The notes beneath the pieces were generated by a model that ran no database searches, had not been told where the DNA came from, and saw only the letters and a program-made list of their open reading frames with translations. DNA of 25,516 nt from a virus: positions 1-25,516 of the IMG/VR virus record IMGVR_UViG_3300027759_000383; one strand, written 5' to 3'. Shown piece after piece: positions 5,964-14,685 of the stretch; position 1 is the stretch's first letter, and each line of letters starts with the position of its first letter. The position numbers and the translations under genes are program-made.

Positions 5964-7081
5964 CAGAATCTCCTACTTCTACCGATTGCGTTCATTGTGC
6001 CACTTGCCGCTAGGGGAACTGAGATGGCATCCAACATTAGGATTTTATCTACTCCGACTGGCGAGCGCGTGACCTTGACTAAATCATAGACATCATGGGC
6101 AGGGTTTACTAACTGGTCCCATGTAATTTTTTCTGAGGCGCCAATAACTTTTTTTAACTCCGCCGCCGCCGCTTCTTTAGCCTCGCCAACTGTCAGGATT
6201 GTTGGGGATGACTTGAAGAGGGGAACTTCTCCGTAGGTCTTTCGATAGGTAGGGGAACTCGGATTATCGTCCCAAGCCTCCCCAATAACTCCAATACTTA
6301 GATTGGTTCCTTCACCTGTATAGATGACTCCGTTGTAGGACTCATCGATTGAAAGGGAGCGAGCAATTTGAATCAGGACTGAATCGCTTCCGTCTGCGTA
6401 GGTAGCGATTGCGGTTCCCTTATCAGGGTCAGGGATTGGTCTCATGCGAGCAATGCCGTTCTCATCAAAGTACAAATCCATAGAAGCGGACTCGGCAATT
6501 TTCAGCGCCTCACGCCAAGGGTCACTTGACTGGTCAATGGTTGGATATAACAAAGTTGTTACTTGATTTGTAGCAGGAAAAATTGTTTTAACTTTTGGGT
6601 AGCGGTACTTGAGAATGTTTTCAATCGCTGTTTCTTTTGCTGTTCCAGCCTCAATATAAAACTCATGGTTAGTGAACTTAGCCCTAGCCAATATGAGGCT
6701 TCGGTCTGAACCTTTGATTGTGATTTTTACACCTTGAGCGGACTCGGTTATATCTACGCTTGTAATAATAAATACGCCAAGGGGAACTAATTCCTCTGTC
6801 CCGTCAGGGAAAGCGATTCCACGGTAAATCTTTACCTCACGGTTATACGGCAAAAGAATTGAAGAAATGTTATTTACAGGAACTAAAGTTCCATCGGTAT
6901 CTACGAACTCTAAAGTACATTCACGACGAATTGACCTACGGTTATCAATAGTTACTTCTCCGCTTATAGGGGAGGCTGTACTCAGGATAGTGCCATTAGC
7001 CATATCGTAAATCTCAACCTTGACTATTGCTGAATGAGATTTCCGAACTGCCTCTTTGAAGTCATCGGAAACTGGATACAT
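5963..7081 (-). CDS. Tail hub-like minor tail protein
   Basis: This 372-residue protein has an N-terminal domain (about residues 1-130: MYPVSDDFKEAVRKSHS, VTIDNRRSIRRECTLEF, VPLGVFIITSVDITE) of the DUF5047/siphovirus tail type. A hub-like domain follows (DPWREALKIAESASMDLYFD, then RMRPIPDP and SDSVLIQIARSLSIDESYNG), similar to Gp27/gpD-like beta-barrel tail proteins. Such proteins cap the tail tube at its distal end. It overlaps the upstream tail gene by one base and the OB-fold protein downstream by one base, consistent with a tail-tip complex. Confidence 0.78.
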   Translation of the reverse strand: MYPVSDDFKEAVRKSHSAIVKVEIYDMANGTILSTASPISGEVTIDNRRSIRRECTLEFVDTDGTLVPVNNISSILLPYNREVKIYRGIAFPDGTEELVPLGVFIITSVDITESAQGVKITIKGSDRSLILARAKFTNHEFYIEAGTAKETAIENILKYRYPKVKTIFPATNQVTTLLYPTIDQSSDPWREALKIAESASMDLYFDENGIARMRPIPDPDKGTAIATYADGSDSVLIQIARSLSIDESYNGVIYTGEGTNLSIGVIGEAWDDNPSSPTYRKTYGEVPLFKSSPTILTVGEAKEAAAAELKKVIGASEKITWDQLVNPAHDVYDLVKVTRSPVGVDKILMLDAISVPLAASGTMNAIGRSRRF

Positions 7082-7506
7082 TACGGCGCTCCGACCTCGT
7101 AGTAAGTAACTTTAATTCGGCGAACTAAGGAGTTAATGTTTCCTGATTCTGTCCAGTTTCTTTCTACAAAGCGAACATACTTCTGACGACCTAGTGGGTC
7201 ATGGACATGAAGTGTTCCTTGATAAGTTAAAACAGGATATAACTCATCCCACTCAGTTTCTCCAGTAGTTACAAATTCATAATTACCGTCAATACCATAA
7301 ATAGACTGAGAGACAACTACTGTCTTTGAAGCACCAAGGGGTTTGAATACACCATAAGATTCAACAACATTTAAGTTTAATGGCTGTAAAACATTGATAC
7401 CAACAACTTTAATTGTTGGATTTTCAGGTGCAGTAAAAGACCAACTTTCAGGATTGGTAATTTGAATTGGTACGGTAGTTGTATACCCCGAGGAAATAGT
7501 TGCCAT
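7081..7506 (-). CDS. Minor tail protein of unknown fold
   Basis: This 141-residue, beta-rich protein includes PIQITNPESWSFTAPENPTI near the start, the middle segment TLHVHDPLGRQKYVRFVERNW, and ends with IKVTYYEVGAP. No signal peptide, membrane segment or catalytic motif is visible. It is locked between a fibronectin/CBM-like tail protein and the hub-like protein by one-base overlaps, so it is almost certainly part of the tail tip or a structural linker. No specific family is recognised. Confidence 0.68.
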   Translation of the reverse strand: MATISSGYTTTVPIQITNPESWSFTAPENPTIKVVGINVLQPLNLNVVESYGVFKPLGASKTVVVSQSIYGIDGNYEFVTTGETEWDELYPVLTYQGTLHVHDPLGRQKYVRFVERNWTESGNINSLVRRIKVTYYEVGAP

Positions 7507-9074
7507 TAGATGTCAGCCCTCGCTTTTGCACGATATGTAACTGTTTTATCAAGAGGGACTTCATAATCATTAAGTTCAGCAATCTGAGTAGCAGTAGCGG
7601 TTACTGGACTATTTCTAATTGCTGTGTATGTAATCGTGTCCTCGGAGCGCTCAATATCAAAAACAAATGTACTGAATCCACCTCGGGTAAATACTGGTTC
7701 ATCTCCAGCATGGAAAGCAATCTTGTCTACATAGTGAACTCCGCCTGAACTTGCGCTTACTATCTTAACAAATACTTGAGCGTGTGTTGCCGTAGGTGGA
7801 GCCAATACTGTTGCGTTTGCTGTAATAAAGGCTGAACTCGTTGCGCTAACCGCTGTTCCATAAGTTGTACTGATTGTGGTGCCAGTTGTAGTTAAATAAC
7901 GAATACCAACTTGGCATGAACGAGTAGTGCTACCTGCTCTAAAGTCAGCAATGGCTGAGAACTCTTGGTTTGCTGTTACTAAAAATTTTGTTGCGGTAGT
8001 GGTCGATGCAACTGCATCACCAGCCGCACTAGCAGTTACTTGTAAAGAAGCACTACCAATTGATGCTTGGGCGGTTGAACGAGCAATCGCGCAGTTAGTG
8101 GATGCTTCCCATCCAGTTGTATTTGTTTCAAGGGATGCTTGATTTGGGGATAAATTATTAGTTCGTCCAAAAACTGTTACGGTTACAGCCCCTTCAGTAG
8201 AATCATAAAACGCAGTAATCAATGGCGTTGCTGGAGCATCAACATCAATAGTAAATTGACTATAACCCCACTCGCTAAAGTAATTTGAACCATTAACTAA
8301 TTGAGCAACTCGAACATAGGCACGGTAAGTTGTGCCATCTGCTAAGTCTGCCTCAAGAGTTTGACCGTTATTACTTGATGTAACTATGCCAGTTGAAACT
8401 GTTGGTGTTGATGTATCCTCATCAAAACTTGCACCACCATAAGTTGTTGAGTCAAATACTTTAATCTCATAGGCGTTTTGTGGGTCACCGTCTGCATCTG
8501 CATAAGTCCAAACAACTGACGGAAATGTTGTATCTGTAACTGTTCCAGTAGGAGCAGTCACGGAAACCGTTGGTTGAGTAGTAGTAATTACATCTACATA
8601 CAATTCATATAAATTGGCGCGGTCACCGCTTGTGATTGCGTTATCTGCAAACTTAACTACAAGGTTATCAATTAAAGTTTGAGTCCAAGCCTCACCGTTT
8701 GGGGCTGTTGTAAGTTTTAGAGCAGTATCAATGGTAGTTAGCGCAAGTGTGTTTGCCTTTGAAAAAGGAACTGAGTAACTCACGGTACGACCATTACGGT
8801 CTGTAATAACACCAAGGCTTAACTCAATAGAACCTGTTGTTCCAATACTTGTTCTTGCTCGAAGATTTACAAAGGCAACCTTCTCAGTAGCCGCTAAAGT
8901 TTGTGTACCAAACTCTGCCTCATAAGATGCTGAAACTGTTGTACTGGTACGGGTTATGAAAGTTGAGTCGCTAGTGTCAGAAAGCGCCGCATGAACTGAG
9001 GCAGACCCGCCTGAAATAGTAAAGGCAGAGTTATTGTTCCAGTTCGCGTTAGGGCGAAGTACATAAGTAGCCAT
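7506..9074 (-). CDS. Minor tail protein with fibronectin-III-like and carbohydrate-binding-like domains
   Basis: This 522-residue protein is rich in Ser and Thr. Residues 1-160 form a beta-rich N-terminal domain (probable tail attachment). About 166-278 look like fibronectin type III (VSVTAPTGTVTDTTFPSVVW ... YRAYVRVAQLVNG). About 305-455 resemble a CBM_4_9 or jelly-roll sugar-binding module (SLETNTTGWEASTNCAI ... THAQVFVKIVSASSGGVHYV). It lies immediately downstream of the tape measure with a one-base overlap. A role in tail-tip structure and weak binding to cell-surface glycans is likely. Confidence 0.78.
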   Translation of the reverse strand: MATYVLRPNANWNNNSAFTISGGSASVHAALSDTSDSTFITRTSTTVSASYEAEFGTQTLAATEKVAFVNLRARTSIGTTGSIELSLGVITDRNGRTVSYSVPFSKANTLALTTIDTALKLTTAPNGEAWTQTLIDNLVVKFADNAITSGDRANLYELYVDVITTTQPTVSVTAPTGTVTDTTFPSVVWTYADADGDPQNAYEIKVFDSTTYGGASFDEDTSTPTVSTGIVTSSNNGQTLEADLADGTTYRAYVRVAQLVNGSNYFSEWGYSQFTIDVDAPATPLITAFYDSTEGAVTVTVFGRTNNLSPNQASLETNTTGWEASTNCAIARSTAQASIGSASLQVTASAAGDAVASTTTATKFLVTANQEFSAIADFRAGSTTRSCQVGIRYLTTTGTTISTTYGTAVSATSSAFITANATVLAPPTATHAQVFVKIVSASSGGVHYVDKIAFHAGDEPVFTRGGFSTFVFDIERSEDTITYTAIRNSPVTATATQIAELNDYEVPLDKTVTYRAKARADI

Positions 9075-12000
9075 TATTTGTTAGCCAATTCTTTTGCCAA
9101 GATAGCGAATGTCTCTTGAATTCTTTTTGTAATAATGTCAGCCTTTTCGCCTTGGTCTGATGCACCTGATGTATCAACATTGACCACAAACGCGCCCTGC
9201 TCAATAACTACATTGTTTCCACCAGCACCCCTGATGCTTGCTTCGGTACCTGTAATCTGAGCAATACCAGCCTGAGCGCTTGCAATCTTTTGACCGAACG
9301 CCGCCTCTGAACCAAACTTACCAATCGCCGCACCTGTAAATGCAATTGACTTTTGAATCTCGTTAATCTGAGCAATCGCATCAGCACCGCCACCAAGAAT
9401 TGACGCCGCAAGTTGAGCGCCCTTAATTGGTCCTGATTCAACTAAATCTTTAATTGCACCCGCATCTAAACCAAGTGCTTGTAGTTGAGTTATCTGATTA
9501 GCAAACTGTTGGCTCTTATCCAAACGAGTCCGCATATTTTCAATAAGAGACTTTGCCTTTGGAATAAAACCATCAGGAAGTTCCACACCCTTGAGTCCAG
9601 CAAAATTCATAATCGTGTCTTTTAGGGAATCTGCAAAGTCCTTAGCCGCTTGTTGCAAGTCTTGTAGAACATCAGTCATTGACTCAATGCCAGCCTTCAT
9701 TGCTTCACGAATCTTTTTCATTAAATCTGCTTGGTCTTGAATATCACCTAAAGCATCTTCGGTTCCATTCCCAGGCAAACCTGCCGCTTTTTCGCGTTCT
9801 TTTTTAAGAATGTCCCCAAAGCCAAGACCTTCTTTAAGACTGTCTTTAATTGTTTCTATGAAGTTACTAATTCCGTCGCCAGCCGCCGCCGCAAAATCTG
9901 TTGTCTCTGCAAACGCCAACATCTGAGTTGAAAGATTGATTAAGTAATCGCCAGCCGCGTCAGCCTTGTCAGCCACGCTATCAATGAACTTTCCTACTGT
10001 TCCAGCAAAATCAAACTTAACTGCTTCACCAAGGGCATCAATCATTGTCCCTAAAGCGAGTGATGCCGTCTTTGCCCCACCAACTAAACCTTCAATAAGT
10101 TTTGCGCCGTTGTCTTTATTTCCAAATTCTTCAACTTTGACTGCAAACTTAGTAAGAGTTTTTTCTGTTGCTCTTAATCCTTTTTCAACTGAATCTCCGA
10201 CGGTAGATATGCCATTGACTGTTTTTGTTACTCCGCTAAGAATTCCGTCAAATGCTGTTTTACCAAACCCTACAAGAGTAGATGCAAAACCTGTGACTAA
10301 TGCTTGACCAGCCGCGAGACCGCTTTTAATACCGCTTGAAATTTGAGCGCCAACTAAAGGAATTTTTTCAAATAGAGCCGCAAGCGATTTAATCCATCCA
10401 GTTAATTTATCAAAAACAAAACCAAGAAATTTGCCTACCCCTTGGGCTATATCATCTAAAATACCAAAAATGCCTTCGCCAACCTTAGAGATAGCATTTA
10501 AGATTGCTAAAAATATACTCTTAACTCCTCCATATAATTTATTGAAAACTCCAACCAAGTCAGCAACAGCCCCGATAACAAACGCAAAGACTCTAACTAT
10601 GCCTTCAACAACTAAAGAAATTACCTTGATGATTGCATTAAATATGGTCTTGACTACATCATAAAGAGTTCCTTGGGCTTCCATAAACATGATGAAAGCA
10701 TCAACAACAAACTTAATTGCCTTAAGTATAAATTTATACCAAGTCAAAATAATGTCAATTACGAACTCAAAGACCATGGCAACAACTTCTGCAAAGAAGC
10801 CAATCACCCGCATAATAGAAGCAAAGGCTTTTATTACATAACCAATAGCCTTAACAATGTATGCAAATACGCTAATTACAACTTTAGCAATAAAGTTAAA
10901 GACTGTCTTAAACGCATCACCTACTGATTTATTTGTTTTAATTAAATAACCAAGCGCAACTAATAAAGCAACAATTACTCCAATAAAGAGTGGAATAGGG
11001 TTCAAGGCTATGGTCATATTTAATATAGCCACGGCAGTTCTTAAAGCAGTTATGACTGTTGTGGTTGCCGCGGTGACGGTTCCCCAAATTACCGTTGCGG
11101 CTGTGGTCAGTAGTATGGCTGTTCTATATGCACCATAACCCAAAGCAACTGCCCCAATTACAACTCCTAAAGCCTTAAACACTTCAGCAAACCTTTGAAC
11201 AAAACTTATAGTTGATGAAACTATGGAGGCAACAAGTCTTATAGCCTTAGCAAGAACACCAATGGCTAGAGCAGATACCTCTGTAAATACCGCTCCAACT
11301 TTTTTAAGTATTGGTAGGAGTGGTGCAAAAGCGGTTATTAGTTGTCCCAATGCTGTTCGTATTTGAGGAGATGTTAAAACAAGAGCAAAAAACGCAAAAA
11401 GTTTTGCGTATCCATTTAGGGCGTTAAAAAAGCCTTGGAAGAAAGGAGCCGCTTGTGACAAAGATTTACCTGCTCGGATACCAAAAAAAGTAGTAAACGC
11501 TAATGCAACAGGCAAAACTTTTTCCATAGTCTCGGCAATTCCATTAACACTTATTTTACTTTTATCTACTTTTTCAATAAAGTTACCTAAGTTTGTTGCC
11601 ATTTTTGCAATCGGGTCTGATAATTTAGTTAATACTTTCTCCATGGCATCAAGGAATTTAGAAAAAGTTCCGCTTCCTTCTGATGCTTTTGTAAATTTAG
11701 TAGACAACTCAAGAGCAGATAAAATTATTTTACTAAAAGCATTGAGTAATCTTGACCCAACTGCTTCTTGCAATTTTCTAGTTTGGTCGCCCATTTCTTT
11801 TAAGGCTCGAGATGGGCTTTGTATTGCTAGGGCATAAGCACCTTGAACCTTTGTTCCCTCTTTTAGAATAAAATTCATTACTGCTTGGCGTCTTTCAGCC
11901 ATATTTAACTCACTAGCACTCTTACCTATTGTTCGTCCATAGATAGTAAAAGCCTCGGTAGCCCCAGTTGTAATACCAATCTGACGCAACATTCTTGTTT

Positions 12001-12481
12001 GCCCAGTTGTAACAGCAAAGATTAAAGTCTGTAAAGCATCAGCAGAACTTACACTTGATGTAACAGATAAATTTTGAGCAACGGTGGCTAATTGAGTAGC
12101 GTTACCTAAATCAACATTTGACTGAGCAAGTTTAATAACTGCTCGTTGGGCGCCTACCGCGGATATTCCAACATTTTTAATTTCTTCAACTGCAATAGAA
12201 AGTTGTTGATAGCCGTAGCGGGTGGACTGACCAATAGCCTGTAAAGCAATATCTAACTCTTGAACTTCAGCGGCGGCTTTGAATGACTTGGTAGCAAAAA
12301 CAATCAAACCAATAGCCGCGGTTGCGGCAACAGCGCCAAGCGCCGTTAAACTTCCATTTAGTCTGCCAGCCGCTACTTGAAAATTTTCAGCACTTTTAGA
12401 TGCTTCTTGTAAACCTTTTGTGAATTGAGCAGAATCAGCGGTGAGGCGAGCGCGGACTTCCATGGTTGGTGAATCAGCCAT
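9074..12481 (-). CDS. Tail tape measure protein
   Basis: At 1135 residues this is the largest gene in the window. The N-terminus (MEVRARLTADSAQFTKGLQE) is typical of siphovirus tape measure proteins. Long helical and hydrophobic segments follow, including many Val/Ile/Ala/Phe stretches between about residues 330 and 690 that resemble membrane spans, then Lys/Ala-rich helices and an Asp/Gly-containing C-terminus. No lysozyme or peptidase motif was seen. The protein sets tail length and travels with the DNA; at about 1.5 angstrom per residue the tail would be near 170 nm. It starts directly after the TAA of the frameshifted chaperone reading frame, the classical order. Confidence 0.95.
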   Translation of the reverse strand: MADSPTMEVRARLTADSAQFTKGLQEASKSAENFQVAAGRLNGSLTALGAVAATAAIGLIVFATKSFKAAAEVQELDIALQAIGQSTRYGYQQLSIAVEEIKNVGISAVGAQRAVIKLAQSNVDLGNATQLATVAQNLSVTSSVSSADALQTLIFAVTTGQTRMLRQIGITTGATEAFTIYGRTIGKSASELNMAERRQAVMNFILKEGTKVQGAYALAIQSPSRALKEMGDQTRKLQEAVGSRLLNAFSKIILSALELSTKFTKASEGSGTFSKFLDAMEKVLTKLSDPIAKMATNLGNFIEKVDKSKISVNGIAETMEKVLPVALAFTTFFGIRAGKSLSQAAPFFQGFFNALNGYAKLFAFFALVLTSPQIRTALGQLITAFAPLLPILKKVGAVFTEVSALAIGVLAKAIRLVASIVSSTISFVQRFAEVFKALGVVIGAVALGYGAYRTAILLTTAATVIWGTVTAATTTVITALRTAVAILNMTIALNPIPLFIGVIVALLVALGYLIKTNKSVGDAFKTVFNFIAKVVISVFAYIVKAIGYVIKAFASIMRVIGFFAEVVAMVFEFVIDIILTWYKFILKAIKFVVDAFIMFMEAQGTLYDVVKTIFNAIIKVISLVVEGIVRVFAFVIGAVADLVGVFNKLYGGVKSIFLAILNAISKVGEGIFGILDDIAQGVGKFLGFVFDKLTGWIKSLAALFEKIPLVGAQISSGIKSGLAAGQALVTGFASTLVGFGKTAFDGILSGVTKTVNGISTVGDSVEKGLRATEKTLTKFAVKVEEFGNKDNGAKLIEGLVGGAKTASLALGTMIDALGEAVKFDFAGTVGKFIDSVADKADAAGDYLINLSTQMLAFAETTDFAAAAGDGISNFIETIKDSLKEGLGFGDILKKEREKAAGLPGNGTEDALGDIQDQADLMKKIREAMKAGIESMTDVLQDLQQAAKDFADSLKDTIMNFAGLKGVELPDGFIPKAKSLIENMRTRLDKSQQFANQITQLQALGLDAGAIKDLVESGPIKGAQLAASILGGGADAIAQINEIQKSIAFTGAAIGKFGSEAAFGQKIASAQAGIAQITGTEASIRGAGGNNVVIEQGAFVVNVDTSGASDQGEKADIITKRIQETFAILAKELANK

Positions 12482-12661
12482 TTATCTCCTAGCCTTCGCT
12501 CTTCTCTCGGCTTTCTCGCGTTCTTTTTCTTTTACGATATAGAAAGCGTTCCACTCAGTTAATTCCATACTGCTAAGTGGGCGGTGGGATTGGCTTCCGT
12601 AAAGAAGTTCTCCCACCGTCCGACCTAACTTTTCTGCTAATTCAAAAAGAAACCGTCTCTC
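12482..12661 (-). CDS. Tail assembly chaperone, C-terminal extension made by +1 (or -2) frameshift
   Basis: This 59-codon extension has no start codon near its beginning and is read only after a frameshift near the end of the 12660-13022 gene. Its sequence, ERRFLFELAEKLGRTVGELL ... MELTEWNAFY followed by a Lys/Arg/Glu-rich tail, is the hallmark of the T part of lambda GT-type chaperones. The open frame begins after a TAG at 12697-12695, so the shift lies between there and the TGA at 12662-12660. The -1 frame closes quickly with TAG. Candidate sites are UUU-C (Phe tRNA can re-pair) and UCC-UGA at the stop. The fused product would be about 179 residues. The frame ends right before the tape measure ATG. 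Confidence 0.85.
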   Translation of the reverse strand, partial: ERRFLFELAEKLGRTVGELLYGSQSHRPLSSMELTEWNAFYIVKEKEREKAERRAKARR

Positions 12662-13022
12662 AGGATTCTTTAGGAAATCGTGCCTGTGCTTCGTCTACCG
12701 CCTTTTCGCCTAGACCTGAACTGCCAAGAGCCTTTGTTGCCAAACGCTCAATGACTGCGCCATTCTTAGAAAGAATTGCTTCACGGTCTTGCTCTGTAAA
12801 GACTGGCAGACCCGTTGTAGGGTCAAACACAGTTGCGATAACAGTCTTTGCGTACATATTAGAAACATCCACTTTGTCTGCCGAGGTTGCCCCCTCAGTA
12901 AGTGTTGCTCGTTGTCCTGCTGTCATAGAACGAATCTCTACTGTAACTTTCCATTCAGGAACTTCCAGTAATTCTCTCGTAATATCATCAGCCGAAAATA
13001 TCTTTCCGCGTAAATCTGTCAT
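12660..13022 (-). CDS. Tail assembly chaperone, N-terminal product (G-like)
   Basis: This 120-residue protein has the motif VPEWKVTVEIRSMTAGQRAT (about residues 21-40) and a helical remainder, as in siphovirus tail assembly chaperones. These bind the tape measure and recruit tail-tube subunits but are absent from the finished tail. It lies between the tail-tube genes and the tape measure, the canonical position. The ribosome site AAGGAGAAAAG precedes the ATG. Its stop codon UGA lies within the candidate frameshift site for the longer product. Confidence 0.88.
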   Translation of the reverse strand: MTDLRGKIFSADDITRELLEVPEWKVTVEIRSMTAGQRATLTEGATSADKVDVSNMYAKTVIATVFDPTTGLPVFTEQDREAILSKNGAVIERLATKALGSSGLGEKAVDEAQARFPKES

Positions 13023-13088
13023 TTCTTTTCTCCTTGGGACACTAGGTTGGTCACGATAAATTATTTAGTTTTTTTGAATCAATTCCTA

Positions 13089-13505
13089 TTAAGCGTAGGT
13101 ACCGCGAGTAACTGCACCTGTCACTTGGAACTCGGCTGAGTATGTCACTACATCTCCGATAGCACCACTCTTCTCGTAAGAAGTTAGAAGTGCCTCTCCT
13201 GTGTACTTGACATATCCTGCTGTTGAACCTTCAGGACCGTACTCGAATGAAACTGAGTCTGCTTTTCCTACGATAGCCGCTAGGTGAGCATCAACTGTTG
13301 CATCAAAATTACCTGATACTGAAAGCGTTGCATCTGATAGCCCAACTACATAAGACTTTGCTGAGGAACCAAAAGCGCTGGTCTCGGCTGTGTCTACTGA
13401 TTGTGGGAATGAAACATCTGTAAGGGTATTGCTAATATCGGTAAGTGACCCCGCGTTGTTGTCTACCTTGAATACGGTGGATTTACCATGTCTAAATGTT
13501 GGCAT
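13089..13505 (-). CDS. Major tail (tube) protein, short paralog
   Basis: This 138-residue tail-tube-like protein starts MPTFRHGKSTVFKVDNNAGS, with SVDTAETSAFGSSAKSYVVG in the middle. The TSAFGxSAKxYVVGxxDxTxSxSGxF core is shared with the next gene upstream. The start was set at 13505 because AGGAGGT sits six bases before that ATG; the frame extended to 13673 merely overlaps the upstream paralog. The later segment (VSFEYGPEGS ... GDVVTYSAEFQVTGAVTRGT) completes a beta-barrel tube fold. It would polymerise around the tape measure, possibly mixed with the longer paralog. Confidence 0.88.
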   Translation of the reverse strand: MPTFRHGKSTVFKVDNNAGSLTDISNTLTDVSFPQSVDTAETSAFGSSAKSYVVGLSDATLSVSGNFDATVDAHLAAIVGKADSVSFEYGPEGSTAGYVKYTGEALLTSYEKSGAIGDVVTYSAEFQVTGAVTRGTYA

Positions 13506-13509
13506 TTTT

Positions 13510-14241
13510 TTACCTCCTAGTAAAAGCCACCACAGGGGTAGCCGAGCCTGATGAACCTGCGACTGTGTATACAACTCGTAGGTATCGATTGATTGTTGTT
13601 CCGCTTGCAACCTCAACTCTTTCTGAGGTTTTCTGAGTGCTTGTAACGGTTGTGAAAGATACAAGGTCAGCAAAAGTTGAGTTATCTGCTGAGTGTTGAA
13701 CCTTTACACCGATTGTTCCGTTACGGGTATTTACTGGAACTGACAAGAATCCCGCTCCGCCATTTAAGGAGGAAGTGGTGTTATCTACGCCCGTTCCATT
13801 TCCAGTCGCGGAAACAGTAGAACCTGAAGAAAGAATCTTCCCGTGTTCAACTGCATCTGTTGATTGGAATTCTGCGCTTGCTTGGACAACATCTGCGATG
13901 GCACTTGAGACCTCGTAGGATGTATCGTCTGCAATTAACATGATTGCTCCTGCGGCAACTGAATTACCTTGAGGAGCCACAATTATTTTATTTTTTGTTG
14001 CGGAGGCAAGAGCGGTTGCAAAAAAATCATCTGTTCCTGTGGATGCAGTTCCTTCAAACATTCCTGAAAGAGAGATTGTTCCATCTCGGTGACCAACTAC
14101 ATAGGTCTTTGCGCTTGTACCAAAGGCGCTTGTCTCGGCGGTATCAACACTTGTTGAAGCGCTGACATCATTAAAGTAAGTAGAAAAATCAAACTCGTTA
14201 ATAAATACATTAACATTTTTACCATGGGCGAATGTAGGCAT
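13510..14241 (-). CDS. Major tail (tube) protein, long paralog with extra C-terminal domain
   Basis: This 243-residue protein has a tube domain at about residues 1-135, starting MPTFAHGKNVNVFINEFDFS and carrying SVDTAETSAFGTSAKTYVVG and VVQASAEFQSTDAV. It matches the short paralog downstream along its length. Residues 140-243 add a beta-sandwich-like domain (VKVQHSADNSTFADLVSFTT ... INRYLRVVYTVAGSSGS), like the Ig or fibronectin decorations on many tail tubes. The start overlaps the stop of the gene upstream by one base. Both paralogs have the signature of a tail-tube gene duplication. Confidence 0.88.
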   Translation of the reverse strand: MPTFAHGKNVNVFINEFDFSTYFNDVSASTSVDTAETSAFGTSAKTYVVGHRDGTISLSGMFEGTASTGTDDFFATALASATKNKIIVAPQGNSVAAGAIMLIADDTSYEVSSAIADVVQASAEFQSTDAVEHGKILSSGSTVSATGNGTGVDNTTSSLNGGAGFLSVPVNTRNGTIGVKVQHSADNSTFADLVSFTTVTSTQKTSERVEVASGTTINRYLRVVYTVAGSSGSATPVVAFTRR

Positions 14242-14552
14242 TATTTCTCCTCAACTGGGCGTTGATGTGGGGTTCCGTCTTGTAAGAATCCATCGCCATC
14301 ACCATCTATGGCATCGGCGTCAAAACCGTCTGCAACAACAGGTTCTTCTACAACCTCTGCAACTGGTTCGGCTTTAATTTCTTCTACGACAGACTTTTCG
14401 ATTTTCTTTGCTGGCTTATCTGTATCTTCAATGATTTCTGAATCTAAAAGCCACTTGACTGATTGTGCTGGAATATCTTCGACAATATCGCCGACCTCAG
14501 CGCGTTTATTAGGTGGGTAATCAATACCCTGTAAGACTCTATAACGAGCCAT
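14241..14552 (-). CDS. Acidic tail-module protein with EF-hand-like motif
   Basis: This 103-residue protein starts at the ATG at 14552, chosen over 14588 because GGAGGAGGT lies four bases before it. Residues 1-42 (MARYRVLQGIDYPPNKRAEV ... SVKWLLDSEIIED) form a small domain often seen near actinophage tail-tube genes. Residues 43-75 are a Lys/Glu/Val-rich linker. Residues 83-94 (DGDGDGFLQDGT) resemble a calcium-binding loop, with acidic residues at loop positions 1, 3 and 5 and Gly at 6, but Thr instead of Glu at position 12. It overlaps the long tail-tube gene by one base. The function is unknown; structural or assembly roles are possible. Confidence 0.68.
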   Translation of the reverse strand: MARYRVLQGIDYPPNKRAEVGDIVEDIPAQSVKWLLDSEIIEDTDKPAKKIEKSVVEEIKAEPVAEVVEEPVVADGFDADAIDGDGDGFLQDGTPHQRPVEEK

Positions 14553-14685
14553 TAAAACCTCCTCCGATACGGCACATGGGTAACCCAAGTAACCGTCAGG
14601 TCACTCGGACACGGAAGAGACGAAAAACTCGGGCGACTAAGCGCACATTGAGTTTAGTATAGCGTATAGAGTTTTTTACTTTTAG
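14553..14685 (-). promoter_or_regulatory. 133-base non-coding gap with possible tail-operon promoter
   Basis: This gap follows the DUF6378-like gene. On the minus strand it contains TATACGCTATACT (14668-14656), two overlapping -10-like boxes, but the best-spaced -35 (TAAAAG, 14684-14679) is poor. An 8-bp inverted repeat (plus-strand AAAAACTC at 14623-14630 and GAGTTTTT at 14669-14676) brackets the region next to the -10 boxes. The gap ends in the strong GGAGGAGGT ribosome site of the next gene. A promoter for the tail operon is plausible but weakly supported. Confidence 0.3.

Noticed and set aside
12577-13059. 160-codon plus-strand ORF opposite the tail assembly chaperone
   Set aside because: It is antisense to the clear chaperone and its frameshift extension and has no ribosome site or recognisable motifs; it is a shadow frame.
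13506-13673. Upstream extension of the short tail-tube frame
   Set aside because: It only overlaps the end of the long tail-tube paralog; AGGAGGT before the ATG at 13505 and alignment of the MPTF starts fix the true start.
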